Shown piece after piece: positions 50,301 to 57,089 of a stretch of 64,000 bases of DNA. The position numbers and the translations under genes were made by a program. Source of the stretch: DASXVX01 sp036504075 (GTDB taxonomy: Bacteria > Bacillota > Sulfobacillia > Symbiobacteriales > Symbiobacteriaceae); NCBI GenBank assembly GCA_036504075.1, contig DASXVX010000052.1, positions 225,390 through 289,389 on the forward strand, written 5' to 3'. The stretch's first letter is position 1; every line of letters begins with the position of its first letter. A model generated the notes under the pieces. That model searched no databases. It saw only the letters and a program-made list of their open reading frames with translations, and was not told the DNA's origin.

Positions 50301-51750
50301 ACGACTCGGACGTGGAGAAAGCCACCCAGTCAGCGATAATCCGGTTTAGCGCTTCCTGGGTCTTCGCAGAGAGAGTAAACACATGGTCTAGCCCCGTCGG
50401 CGCGATCTTCGCCGACGGAACATACTCCTCCAGGACCAGATGACAGTTCACCCCTCCGAACCCAAACGAGTTCACGCCCGCCCGCAGCGGCCCGGTTCCC
50501 CCGTTCGTCCATTCCGTCAGGCGCGTAGCAACGGAAACGGGCGTTTTGGCGAAGTCAATCATTGGATTGACCGAGCGCTCGTTGAGTAGGGTAGGTGCGA
50601 TTTGCCGGTTCCGCATCATCATGAGGACCTTGATAACGGCAGTCACGCCCGAAGCCGCCTCCAGGTGCCCGATATTGGGCTTGAGGGAACCGACGTGCAA
50701 TGCGTGAGGTTCCCGCGTGAAAGGCTGGAAGGCCCGTGCTAGCGATTCAATCTCGACCGGGTCGCCAAGGGCGGTGCCCGATCCGCCTGCTTCCACGTAG
50801 CTGACAGTCGCGGGACTGACCTCGGCATCCTCGTAGGCTGCCAGGAACACGGCCTTCCACGCCGCCCCCCGCGGAGCTGAAATGGAGAGCGTCTTTCCCG
50901 AATGGCTCACAGAAGAGCCCTTGATGAGTCCGTAAATATGGTTGTTGGTAAGCATGGCGTCCGTCGCCCTCTGGAGCAATAGAACGCCCACACCGTCACC
51001 AGGAACGTAGCCGTTGGCGTTAATGTCAAACGGCTTGCACTGCCCGTCAGAACTGAGCATCCTGGACTTGGAGAGACCGATATACTTCCACGGATGCAGG
51101 TTTAAGTTGACGCCGCCCACAAGCGCATAATCGCACTCACCCAGCAGCAACGCCTGCTTGGCCATGTGGATGGCAACGGCCGACGAGGCACAGGCAGCAT
51201 TTACAGCGATACTGGGACCTTTCAAGTCCATCAGGTGGGAAACGCGGTTTGCGATGATGCTCTCGAAAGTGCCCAGACACGCGTAGTTGTCTGTTTGAAT
51301 GGATGAAGAAAGGGCGTCCTGCCGATAATCTACGGTCAGGACGCCCATGTAGACACCTGTAGTCTTCTGCTGGAGTGACCAGAGCGGAATCCCGGAATCC
51401 TCAATGCAGTGCCAAGTCTCCTCGAGCAGGAGCCGCTGCTGAGGGTCCATGCTGTTCGCTTCCCGTGGCGAGATCTGGAAAAACCCAGGGTCAAACTGGT
51501 CGACCTGATCCACCGCAGCGCACCATTTGCTGACGCTCTTGTTCGGAGCGCTGATGTCAGGAGAGTAGTACTCCTCGTTGCTCCAGCGATCCGCATGGAC
51601 CTCCTGGACGGAGACGACCCCCCTCACCAGATTCTGCCAAAACTCTTCATAGTTCCTCGCACCCGGTAATCGGCAAGACACTCCGACAATAGCGATGTCT
51701 TTTTCATGGCGCTTCGCCCGTCCGCCTCTGCTGTCGAAAGCCTTGTTCAT
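41320..51750 (-). CDS. Trans-AT polyketide synthase PKS1: KS1-ATlike0-ACP-ACPlike0-KS2-KR-ACP-KS3-ECH-ACP
   Basis: 3476 residues and the first PKS of the series. ATG at 51750 has GGAGG ten bases upstream, overlapping the permease stop. KS1 (17-440) keeps NAACASS but has GGSGT for HGTGT (Gly322), so decarboxylative condensation is doubtful. About residues 560-690 resemble an acyltransferase core, with GEKAG where GHSxG is expected (about 623). ACP1 is intact (FNLDSVLL, about 976). The next ACP-like domain reads FGLKPAS (about 1075) and lacks the Ser. KS2 (DTACSGA about 1318, both His), KR (TGGAGELG about 1990, Tyr about 2133) and ACP (YGFDSILL, about 2289) make a hydroxyl module. KS3 (Cys about 2542), ECH (about 3017-3262, HAMGGGLVLG) and ACP (LGLDSINGVE, about 3390) form the first beta-branching module. 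The last 35 residues are a docking segment. Treating the KS1 region as the starter module is inference. Confidence 0.95.
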   Translation of the reverse strand: MNKAFDSRGGRAKRHEKDIAIVGVSCRLPGARNYEEFWQNLVRGVVSVQEVHADRWSNEEYYSPDISAPNKSVSKWCAAVDQVDQFDPGFFQISPREANSMDPQQRLLLEETWHCIEDSGIPLWSLQQKTTGVYMGVLTVDYRQDALSSSIQTDNYACLGTFESIIANRVSHLMDLKGPSIAVNAACASSAVAIHMAKQALLLGECDYALVGGVNLNLHPWKYIGLSKSRMLSSDGQCKPFDINANGYVPGDGVGVLLLQRATDAMLTNNHIYGLIKGSSVSHSGKTLSISAPRGAAWKAVFLAAYEDAEVSPATVSYVEAGGSGTALGDPVEIESLARAFQPFTREPHALHVGSLKPNIGHLEAASGVTAVIKVLMMMRNRQIAPTLLNERSVNPMIDFAKTPVSVATRLTEWTNGGTGPLRAGVNSFGFGGVNCHLVLEEYVPSAKIAPTGLDHVFTLSAKTQEALNRIIADWVAFSTSESFLHTDVSDLCKTLAVGREAFPFRCGTVVRNHQDIIPFLKEAAGRREIPAGSVSFALKIGDLVWRDASQFDNLAELYPIIDHKWKLVVELAAEAVGSEALTGIGEMAWREADRPLYSFLLTYVYISALMDLGLSPRQVAGEKAGLWVSLAVSQMVQFEDAVAVLAGKKTLSQVTFRRPALPYVDCTSGITVLPCRFHEDYLPLLMKEFDTDTLRQQYLEKVRILREKQPTFSKFMNEWQLAAGKASSVAGALDDHEVLFWIAALDSLRRLHKKWDLGDIACSEGVRELLDLLEDNVVSRQDVASLLLDGSADKAAVAAMLNERWQQVDLTKPYTLLRSLGESITEVEDLPRWVRMLLEVGGNNIGTGNEVWFEFQAVSPNPETDFRQTVLQLWLHGASVDWARLYPETTFSKVSLPGYSFERKSFWLPINRGQVTPVAMNPLRKAPRRTEQATAQQPHQVAAIREKLRRILAGLTALNAADIDADTSLREFNLDSVLLMEFSDQINRVFRTDISPPILFEQPTLSRLAEYVASCPTAEGMPEVTAEVTPGVGAPESSEEVALLEDQLLELLAGVLSVDRQDLDGATDFPEFGLKPASLAEFTNRICHRLGVEIDSAQLLQCGSLRSVARYLHAHRPARTEGLSRAPGATVRATVVPPGVPERVQGPRSVAIIGMSGRYPGCRHVRELWKNLLANKDLITEIPSDRWDWRQHDGDPLGDEEKTNIRWGGFMDDIRRFDAEFFRISRREAELMDPQQRLTIEEAWRAIEDAGYKPSSLSGSKTGVFVGAFNDDYNTLLIENHARAELYTSTGTSFSIIPNRISYLLNLHGLSMAIDTACSGALMAVHQAVRAIQNGDCTTALAGGVSLIASPRKYFAYSNAGMLGEDGRCKTFDAGANGYVRAEGVGMVFLKPLEQAIADGDHIYAVIRGSAVNHGGFANTLTAPNPDAQAELVVSAYSEADIDPETVGFIETHGTGTKLGDPIEINGLKKAFAELYTRRGKQQTKSGYCGLGAIKTNMGHLEPAAGIAGLTKLLLCLKHRQLPGNVHTKAINPYIQLQGSPFYLVSANTEWVAPRDESGRPLPRRGSVSAFGYGGANAHVVLEEYSQSRSSVTDREGRPHVFVLSARNRERLLVYAAELQQFLTEEAGALPFGAVAYTLQTGREEMEERLAIVAESYAELVDALSRFCSGKGSRHTYVGRVQSAGVGGNAPDAGDLQRLARQWVEGAAVDWRSLHSPAPERVSLPTYPFGGEQYWLAEVPAAAAPQGGSGAVSFFTPHWTRASLPAARDSGLQASCILLLDLGRGDSSALSERLAALAGSRVVSVGPGAQFARVARQIYEVVPDNPDDFVRLLGELEREELAPQSVVVRWQPTDGEKSAVNRDAGVALSAVLALAMAVQSTLRSGSVKEFLVLAETAGPDAEPLFESVAGFFRSMGNSMFDTRFSLVQVPRNSPADLAQRIADEVSAGIPGQAMEVWYGGSARSIRRVRPAVMHADATGRLLRSRGVYLITGGAGELGFAFARYLASTYQARLILLGRSPLDGKRQERVQALTRLGAEVLYIQADVSDRKAMRDVMAQVKQRFGALNGVIHAAGTFGDAQGAMPDLPSFVEHLRPKVHGTGVLDEVTRDEALDFFAAFSSISSLLGDFGQGCYATGNRFLDSFVHWRESLRQKGRRHGRTFAINWPLWREGGMHLAGDAESLYLQSSGQVYLETADGLSAFETILQSEHTQVIVMAGDPLRIGRLFEMDSSEVGSVVSERPHQKEPAGSSSRALGQSIESDVRRIAAELVKTAPEQISETSVLGNYGFDSILLKRFARKLSELYQIQVSPNVFFAASTIRQLASYLQESFPQVIKSYYSADDRSSLHPGEALPTPSAEAPKQAVGPVTTGREPVAIVGAFGLFPGSKDLEEFWENISTNKDLITEVPPERWDWRRFYGNPAEDKTRIRSKWGGFIEDVDKFDAPFFAISPREAELMDPQQRKFLEVVWKTLEDAGYKPSQLSGRTLGVFAGVQFHDYQDLMASMEVFPAQMLTGTAHAMLSNRVSFLLNARGPSEVVDTACSGSLLAVHRAVKAIQGGECELAIAGGVSLALAPFSMVSAGQMGILSPDGKCKTFDQSANGYVKGEGAGAILLKPLSQALADHDHIYGVIRGSAVNHGGRANSLTAPNFEAQAELLLKAWEDAQIDPGTLTYIEAHGTGTELGDPVEVEGIKRAFARWSEKHDRPVADTAHCGLGTVKTNIGHLEPAAGIAGLIKVLVAMRHGELPGLSHFTKLNPYIEFGTTPLYVVDRKRPWERLKDGQGQVIPRRAGVSSFGFGGANAHVVVEEHIAAQVSLQRGDTCVAVLSAHTEERLKVYAQDLADFLARSEAADRPLCLEDVAYTLQVGRVAFDERLAIVAGTVTELRESLLSFCSGQTGRDHRIMRGNARAGRANIALLADDPQFLQSLAAQRKLDKLAQVWVSGLDVDWSLMYGRELPHRISVPTYPFEKTRFWFDGYMQKSRATGKAGPAVEQTQPMATVAAASNAGQLEEYTGNEVVLQLIDDQIALITMQDREHRNMHTDEILRGLAAKFAQVNRNDKLKAVILTGYDNVFSMGGTDSILQKISCNQEKCSDFRFVYSGLAECNVPVIAAIQGHAMGGGLVLGLFADIVVMALEGVYSANFTQYGFTPGVGSTFILKEKLGSNLANEMMFTAKSFEGADLRDRGASMLFRPQAEVMGEAVAIARMLAKKPRPTLQVLKQELAGRMLQQLPKIIESEVGMHERTFAQVNVDPLIRHYIRTSIAEREATEKGKLALKPADAGQPSAAAPSTVEPRRLVLKTTSAPASALREPASTPVESKPARGTPTQSFHDSRIDMKREVAAAGVARSFSTQDEERVRGQIIASLSDVLHTDGLRIDPNAAFRELGLDSINGVELVRDLNRVFKVNLEAVALYDYSTVTSLARFILSQLPQNMPAEASGAPDTTQEDRVVALLQRLQNNELNIDEVEQMLGETV

Positions 51751-51758
51751 GAGTTACG

Positions 51759-53096
51759 CTACCTCCGGGTGGAAAACGCATTCTTCAGCAACAGGCCTGT
51801 CAACGAGATTTTGCGCTGCCGGTTGAGCAGCATGTCCGTAATCCGCTGGTGAACCATGCGCAGGCCAGGGCCCAGCGTCGAGATGATGCAGAAGGCCATG
51901 ATGATCACGAGTACCAACACGATATCGAGGACCTTCATTTGCGGGTAGAAACTCTCGCCGCCCAGGGCATAGCTGACCGGGCCCGGGCCGACGTAAACGC
52001 CCTTACGGCCAAAGTAAGCCGTAAATGCACCCGCGATCCCGAGGGCAACCAGCAGGGAGATCATCGAGAGGACCCACAGTTCGAGCATGATCAGCATGTA
52101 ATTCTGTACCTTGCTGAAGCCAAGGGCCCGGATTGTACCAAACTCCCGCATGCGCTGGAACAGGTTGATCCCAATCGTGGACCGCAGGCCAATCGCGATG
52201 ATGCACAGCAGAAACACCTCGAACACGTTGAAGAAGAATTTGATGTTCTTGGGCGTGGTCATATAGAAAGCAGACGCCTGCTCATACGACTCGGCCCTAA
52301 GCACAGGGCTTTCCGCGGTCAAGAACTCGTCCAACTCTTTGGCAAAGGCCTCGGCAGTTGACTCATCCTTCAGGTAGATTCTGGCTGCGTCGAAATAGCC
52401 ACTCCCGTAGCCAAGCAGCTCAGCGGCATCCTGCTGCGAGACAAAGCCATACATGTTGTCATAGCCGGCCCCGTTGGCGTAAATCCCCTTGACGACGAAG
52501 TCCACCGATCGCCGCGTCCCATTCAGGGGTGTAGCCTCCAGGGCAATCGTGTCCCCGATCTTCAGGTCGTTATCATCCGCCATCTCCCGGCTGATTACAA
52601 CGGTACGCCGCTGGTCGAGCTGCCACTCCCCAGTGTCCAGAAGAATCGTGCGGGAATCTGCCAGGAACTGCTTACCGGGCTCGGTCAGACCATAGACCAT
52701 GATCTGTCCGGTCTTCTCACCCACCTCAAACTGCACAAACCTCCGTACGGTCGGGTAGAAGGCACCCACCTGATCGGCCCGTTGGGCCAGGAACGCCTGC
52801 AGCCGGTCGATGGCCTTCTTATTGGCGCGATCGTCCTCAGGACGGAATGACTTTAGCAGCTGCAGGAACCTGCCGGTCTCCATATTGTTGACTTCCTTCA
52901 TGTCCTTCCAGACCACGGCAACATGGCCGGCCTGAAGGTTCAGGTAGCCCTTCAGCACCTGCTGCTCCACACCGTTCATGATCGAGTCACTGGTCAACAG
53001 CAACAGCGCTGACAACATGACAGCGAACCCGATGACCAGAGAGCGCTTCTTTTGCAGGATGACACTGCGAAAAGCAATCCGGAAAATCGATCGCAT
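51759..53096 (-). CDS. ABC transporter permease, FtsX/MacB type (second permease)
   Basis: 445 residues. An N-terminal membrane helix lies near residues 17-40 (VIGFAVMLSALLLLTSD). A large extracytoplasmic domain follows, and then three C-terminal hydrophobic segments from about residue 285 (FEVFLLCIIAIGL, ILVALGIAGAFTAYF, IVLVLVIIMAFCII). This is the layout of MacB/LolC/FtsX permeases, with the FtsX fold in the last third (FGTIRALGFSK motif). It sits 20 bp after the first permease and 8 bp before PKS1. It probably pairs with the other permease and the ATPase to export the polyketide or protect the membrane. No MacA-like adaptor or outer-membrane partner is seen. The substrate is inferred from context only. 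Confidence 0.9.
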   Translation of the reverse strand: MRSIFRIAFRSVILQKKRSLVIGFAVMLSALLLLTSDSIMNGVEQQVLKGYLNLQAGHVAVVWKDMKEVNNMETGRFLQLLKSFRPEDDRANKKAIDRLQAFLAQRADQVGAFYPTVRRFVQFEVGEKTGQIMVYGLTEPGKQFLADSRTILLDTGEWQLDQRRTVVISREMADDNDLKIGDTIALEATPLNGTRRSVDFVVKGIYANGAGYDNMYGFVSQQDAAELLGYGSGYFDAARIYLKDESTAEAFAKELDEFLTAESPVLRAESYEQASAFYMTTPKNIKFFFNVFEVFLLCIIAIGLRSTIGINLFQRMREFGTIRALGFSKVQNYMLIMLELWVLSMISLLVALGIAGAFTAYFGRKGVYVGPGPVSYALGGESFYPQMKVLDIVLVLVIIMAFCIISTLGPGLRMVHQRITDMLLNRQRKISLTGLLLKNAFSTRR

Positions 53097-53116
53097 TGCG
53101 TTCTGTCCCCTCGCAA

Positions 53117-54367
53117 TTACTTTTCGGCCATCAACTCAACGGGACGCAAAGAGGCTGCCTGGTAAGACGGCAGGAGTGAAGCGAACAGCGTAAACACCGA
53201 GATTACCACCAGGGGAGAGAGAACCTGCCACCAGTTGAACTGCATGTAGAACTCCTTCCCCATGACGAAGTCCAGCGGCGCCGCCGGTTTGATGCTGATG
53301 GTAGACAGCGTTTTGACAACCACGCCTCCGGCCAACACCCCAATGGCGCTGAAAACCGTTGCGATAAACGTGATCTCACTGACGAACAGTACCACAATCA
53401 GGCCCCGGCTGAAGCCGAGAGCCCGCAGCGTACCGATCTCACGGCGCCGCTCAATCCCGATCATGTAGACCAGGTTCATGATAAGCAGACCCACAATAAG
53501 CAGCAGGATCGCAATGAACCCGTACAACAGGGCCGAGTACAGGTTAATGCCGCCCATAATGAAGCCGCCCATGCTGTCGCGAGTCGTCACCTCAAAGTCC
53601 CGAGGTCCGCTGGTTGTTTCACCCAGACTTACCCTGACCCGATCAGCAAACGTTGCCGCGTCTGCCTGGGGAAGGTATGCGATCACGTCGGTGACCTCAT
53701 CGGCCTTGTAACCCATCAGGTTCTGGACCGAACCCAGATCGGTGTAAGCAAAGAAGATCCCGAACATGTTGAAGACCTTGAGTTCCCCAATGCCCACCAC
53801 CTGCAGCTTCCTGGTTTTGGGCACCTGCCCTTCCAGGGCGACCATCACCTCGACCGTGTCGCCCGGACCAACCTTCAGCTTCTTAGCCTGTCCCTTGGAA
53901 ATCACGATCTCGTTTGACTTGCCGGGATCAAGGTACCGGCCTTCACTCAACATGAGCGCTTTCTGGTAAATCGCGCTGTTCGGGTCCAGCCCGATCACCA
54001 GGGCCGCTTCCTGCCCGGCATTGGTGGTCAGCAGAACACTCTGGCGGACTCTCTTGATTACCTGAACGCCTTCTTCCTTCCCAAGAGCGTCCATTACGGC
54101 CCCGGTATGATGTTCAGTAAAGGGTGGCAAACCGCTCCAGCCTTGCTTCATGGAGAGCATATCCGTCTCCTTCGAAGCCGCCGGACGAATCTGAATGTCA
54201 CCGCTGAGCGCGTTCACCAGGGCATCATTCATGTTTCCGGTGATTGTGAAGACAAACGAGTTGAACAACACGAAGATTACACTGGAAATCAGAACAAAGG
54301 ACCCCAGCGCAAATGAGCGCGATGGGTTCGCCCTGATATTTTTGAAAGCGAGAGAAAGCGCCCTCAT
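53117..54367 (-). CDS. ABC transporter permease, FtsX/MacB type (first permease)
   Basis: 416 residues. ATG at 54367 overlaps the ATPase stop as ATGA, so the two are translationally coupled. One membrane helix near residues 19-40 (FVLISSVIFVLFNSFVF) precedes an extracytoplasmic domain of about 230 residues. Three more helices follow from about 280 (FIAILLLIVGLLIMNLV, LIVVLFVSEITFIATVF and a C-terminal segment). The conserved REIGTLRALGFSR loop of the FtsX family lies before the second C-terminal helix. It is similar in plan to the permease encoded next, so a heterodimeric LolC/LolE-like pair is likely. The probable role is export of, or immunity to, the cluster product. Confidence 0.92.
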   Translation of the reverse strand: MRALSLAFKNIRANPSRSFALGSFVLISSVIFVLFNSFVFTITGNMNDALVNALSGDIQIRPAASKETDMLSMKQGWSGLPPFTEHHTGAVMDALGKEEGVQVIKRVRQSVLLTTNAGQEAALVIGLDPNSAIYQKALMLSEGRYLDPGKSNEIVISKGQAKKLKVGPGDTVEVMVALEGQVPKTRKLQVVGIGELKVFNMFGIFFAYTDLGSVQNLMGYKADEVTDVIAYLPQADAATFADRVRVSLGETTSGPRDFEVTTRDSMGGFIMGGINLYSALLYGFIAILLLIVGLLIMNLVYMIGIERRREIGTLRALGFSRGLIVVLFVSEITFIATVFSAIGVLAGGVVVKTLSTISIKPAAPLDFVMGKEFYMQFNWWQVLSPLVVISVFTLFASLLPSYQAASLRPVELMAEK

Positions 54368-55050
54368 GTGTTCTCCTCCCGATTCACGAGTCCATCTTCC
54401 AGACGGATGACCCGATCCGCTCTCTGCACCAACTTGGGGTCGTGGGTCGAGAACAGGAACGTAGTCGACTCCTTCCTACAAATGTCGTGCATGAGGTCAA
54501 TGACCTCAACGCCCGTCTTGGAATCCAGGTTTGCAGTGGGTTCGTCCGCCAGGACAATCTCTGGTTGTGTCACAAGAGCGCGGGCCACTGCAACTCTCTG
54601 TCTTTGGCCGCCAGAGAGCTCGTCCGGCTTACGCCGCGCATAGTCGCCCAGGCCGACCGCCTCGATAAAGTGCTTGACTCGCTTCTGCCGCTCCGAGGTG
54701 GAGACGTGCTTCATGATCAGCAAGGGCAGTTCCACATTTTCATACACGTTGAGCACCGGGATCAAGTTAAAGGACTGGAAGATAAATCCGATCTTCTCCA
54801 ACCTAAAATGGTTAAGCTGGCTCTCACTCATGGCGTTGACTTTTACATCACCGACCCAAATTTCACCGGTGGTCGGATAGTCAAGACAGCCAATCAGGTT
54901 GAGTAGAGTGGATTTGCCACTGCCTGAGGCGCCGGCGACTGTCGTGAACTCGCCCTTCTCAACGCCTAAATCGATCCCTCGCAGCGCCTGGACCTTGGTC
55001 TTCCCTAACTCATATTCCTTCGTAACCTGGTGTACTCGAATGATCGCCAT
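54364..55050 (-). CDS. ABC transporter ATP-binding protein, LolD/MacB family
   Basis: 228 residues, the normal size for this family. Walker A is GASGSGKST (40-48), the Q-loop lies in FIFQSFNLIPVL, the signature is LSGGQ (145-149), Walker B ends in LADE (167-170), and the switch His is in STHDPKL. The FNLIP and NVYENVELPL segments are typical of LolD/MacB-type ATPases that drive FtsX-like permeases. It starts 13 bp after the ECH1 stop and overlaps the first permease, forming a three-gene exporter inside the biosynthetic operon. It should hydrolyse ATP in the cytoplasm to power both permeases. Confidence 0.95.
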   Translation of the reverse strand: MAIIRVHQVTKEYELGKTKVQALRGIDLGVEKGEFTTVAGASGSGKSTLLNLIGCLDYPTTGEIWVGDVKVNAMSESQLNHFRLEKIGFIFQSFNLIPVLNVYENVELPLLIMKHVSTSERQKRVKHFIEAVGLGDYARRKPDELSGGQRQRVAVARALVTQPEIVLADEPTANLDSKTGVEVIDLMHDICRKESTTFLFSTHDPKLVQRADRVIRLEDGLVNREENT

Positions 55051-55063
55051 CTCAGTTCTCCCT

Positions 55064-55843
55064 TTACGAGTTCTTCCTGGTCTCCCAAGGGAACAACTTG
55101 TGGTTGACGTAATTAGCGATGTTTTGCTGCACCACGGGGCTGGCCACCAGTCTGGTGGTTTCCGCCGCTGCCGCTTGTTCCATCTCTTCTGTGATCATCC
55201 ACATTCGTCTGAAATACCGCTTCATGTTAGCAATCGTGTGCTCTTCAAGTCTGACCAGCCTGGAACTAAGCCGCTGGATGCTCTCGTCCAGATTCTCACT
55301 GACGTCATCGACCAGGTGAACTGCCAGGGCCTCTCGCGCCGAGACAGGCAAGGTGGTCAGAGTCATACTGTAAGCCTGTTGAAACCCTACCCGCCTGATC
55401 AAGTAGGGAATCACCATGGACGGCAACAATCCCCATAAAGCTTCCGACAGGCTGAACTGCGATTCCGGGCTCGCTACCACCAAATCGCTTGCTGCTGCCA
55501 GGCCAACGCCCCCGGCCATCACCTGTCCCTCAACCCGGGCGATCACTACCTTCGGAATCAACGAGAGCCGCCGGAGTGTCTCCATGTACCGGTAGGTGAG
55601 CCCGGAGCCGCCGGCACCTTTGTCTCCGGAGACCACCTCTTCAAAGTCCATGCCGGTGCAGAAAACGCCCTTCTGTCCCTCCAAAATCACCATGCGACAA
55701 GAAGCATCCCGCTCTGCCTGGTCCAGCACCTCGTTTAACTCCTTGATCAGGCGATTGCTAATGCTGTTACGCTTGGCGAGCAGGTTCAAGGTAATGGTGA
55801 TCCTCGCGTCACCTTTCCGCACCAGCAAAGTTTCGTAGTACAT
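55064..55843 (-). CDS. Enoyl-CoA hydratase/isomerase, PksH-like ECH1 of the beta-branching cassette
   Basis: 259 residues with a crotonase fold. NLLAKRNSIS lies near the N-terminus, a first oxyanion loop region contains CTGMDFEE, and the second is AGGVGLAAASDLVV. An acidic residue is found in SLSEALWGLLP. In HMGS cassettes this class (ECH1, PksH in Bacillus subtilis) dehydrates the HMG-ACP-like intermediate to the glutaconyl form. The gene lies 4 bp after HMGS. No second free ECH gene is present. The following decarboxylation is probably done by the ECH domains inside PKS1, PKS2 and PKS3, which differ clearly in sequence from this protein. Assigning it to dehydration rather than decarboxylation rests on this context and on family resemblance. 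Confidence 0.9.
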   Translation of the reverse strand: MYYETLLVRKGDARITITLNLLAKRNSISNRLIKELNEVLDQAERDASCRMVILEGQKGVFCTGMDFEEVVSGDKGAGGSGLTYRYMETLRRLSLIPKVVIARVEGQVMAGGVGLAAASDLVVASPESQFSLSEALWGLLPSMVIPYLIRRVGFQQAYSMTLTTLPVSAREALAVHLVDDVSENLDESIQRLSSRLVRLEEHTIANMKRYFRRMWMITEEMEQAAAAETTRLVASPVVQQNIANYVNHKLFPWETRKNS

Positions 55844-55847
55844 AGTG

Positions 55848-57089
55848 TCAGCTCCACATATACTCTCGGTGGAAATCGTTCACCTGCTTCAGTACCAGGA
55901 GGCCGCGCCCCTCGAAATAAAGCTTGTACATTTTCGAGAAAGCGGAGAAGTCAACGACCTTGTCGCGAATCCCAAAGATCCATTCCATATTGAGATCGAG
56001 AATGCGATCGTACTCTTCCATGTTCAACTGATAACGGCGGTCGAGTTGCTCCTGGATCTGCATTTTCCGCAGGTACCCCCGGGCGTGCGGCGTGATGGTG
56101 CCGCTGTAGAACTCGGAGGAACAGCCGGACCCATAAGAGAAAAGCCCCAGCCGCTTCACGCCGGAGATTTCCACCGTGTCGATCAGGCCGCACAAGGCAA
56201 GATAGACCGTCGCAGAATAGACGTTACCGACCTGGACACAGTAGTGGAGGGAAGGCCCGACCCGCCGCTGGAAATCCTCTTCGATCTTGGCCGGGCTGCA
56301 GCGGGCGATCTCCCGCATCATTTTACGGTGAGCGCCCTTGACCATCCCCGCGAAGGGTGTGTGGAAGACGAGGTAGTCGAATGTCTCAACGAAATCGACA
56401 CCCTCAACCCGCTCTGCGTACGCACGGAAGCTGTTCTCCAGGCAGTCCAGGTAGGCCAACAGGGACAGGTCCGGACTTCCCGTTTCAATCTCGGGCAGCG
56501 GCCGGCAGGTATCCATTACTTCGTAGCTATATTGACCGCTGGCACCAAAGTCCAGTTCCATGATTTTGGGGTTTTCCCCAACCAGCATGGCAATCGCGCC
56601 CACAGCCTGGGAAGGTTCTGCGTACGTCTGCTTGGCGGCTGCGCGTGCAACGTCAGTGGCAATGACTAACGCCTTCGCGCCGGGGGAAGCCTGCGAAGCG
56701 ATATACCAGCTGGCCAAGTGAAGGGCCGCCGTCCCGCCGTAACAAGCCTGCTTCACTTCAAACAACCGGCAGTTGCGGCTCAGTCCAAGATAATCGTGGA
56801 TGTAAGTGCTAAGGGACTTCCCGAAGTCCAGGCCAGACTCGGTGGACGTGACTACCAGTTCAATTCGGTTCTTCTCCTCCTCGGAGAGTCCACTGATGAT
56901 CGGCAGTGCGGCATTTACCCCGTTGGTGACCGCGTCTTCACAGGGCAGCCCGACCGCTTTCTGCTCCATGAGCAAGTTGTCAAAGCGGCTGAAGTCCAGC
57001 CCTCGCTCTTCAAAGATCGTTCGAACCGGGATAAAACAGGGCCCACCGTAAAAGTTGAGTGCCTCAATACCGACAGCGGTACTACTCAT
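55848..57089 (-). CDS. pksG: HMG-CoA synthase-like enzyme for polyketide beta-branching (PksG family)
   Basis: 413 residues. The catalytic triad of HMG synthases is visible: Glu84 in TSTESG, Cys116 in KQACYGG, and His243 in VFHTPFAG. The enzyme condenses acetyl carried on the free ACP with the beta-keto group of a chain on a PKS ACP, which starts isoprenoid-like branching. ATG at 57089 overlaps the stop of the KS decarboxylase by 8 bp, and ECH1 follows after 4 bp, so the cassette is tightly coupled. The C-terminal SYGSGCSSEFYSG motif is also typical. The likely partner ACPs are those with the DSI(N/S)G signature after the ECH domains of PKS1, PKS2 and PKS3/4. Confidence 0.95.
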   Translation of the reverse strand: MSSTAVGIEALNFYGGPCFIPVRTIFEERGLDFSRFDNLLMEQKAVGLPCEDAVTNGVNAALPIISGLSEEEKNRIELVVTSTESGLDFGKSLSTYIHDYLGLSRNCRLFEVKQACYGGTAALHLASWYIASQASPGAKALVIATDVARAAAKQTYAEPSQAVGAIAMLVGENPKIMELDFGASGQYSYEVMDTCRPLPEIETGSPDLSLLAYLDCLENSFRAYAERVEGVDFVETFDYLVFHTPFAGMVKGAHRKMMREIARCSPAKIEEDFQRRVGPSLHYCVQVGNVYSATVYLALCGLIDTVEISGVKRLGLFSYGSGCSSEFYSGTITPHARGYLRKMQIQEQLDRRYQLNMEEYDRILDLNMEWIFGIRDKVVDFSAFSKMYKLYFEGRGLLVLKQVNDFHREYMWS

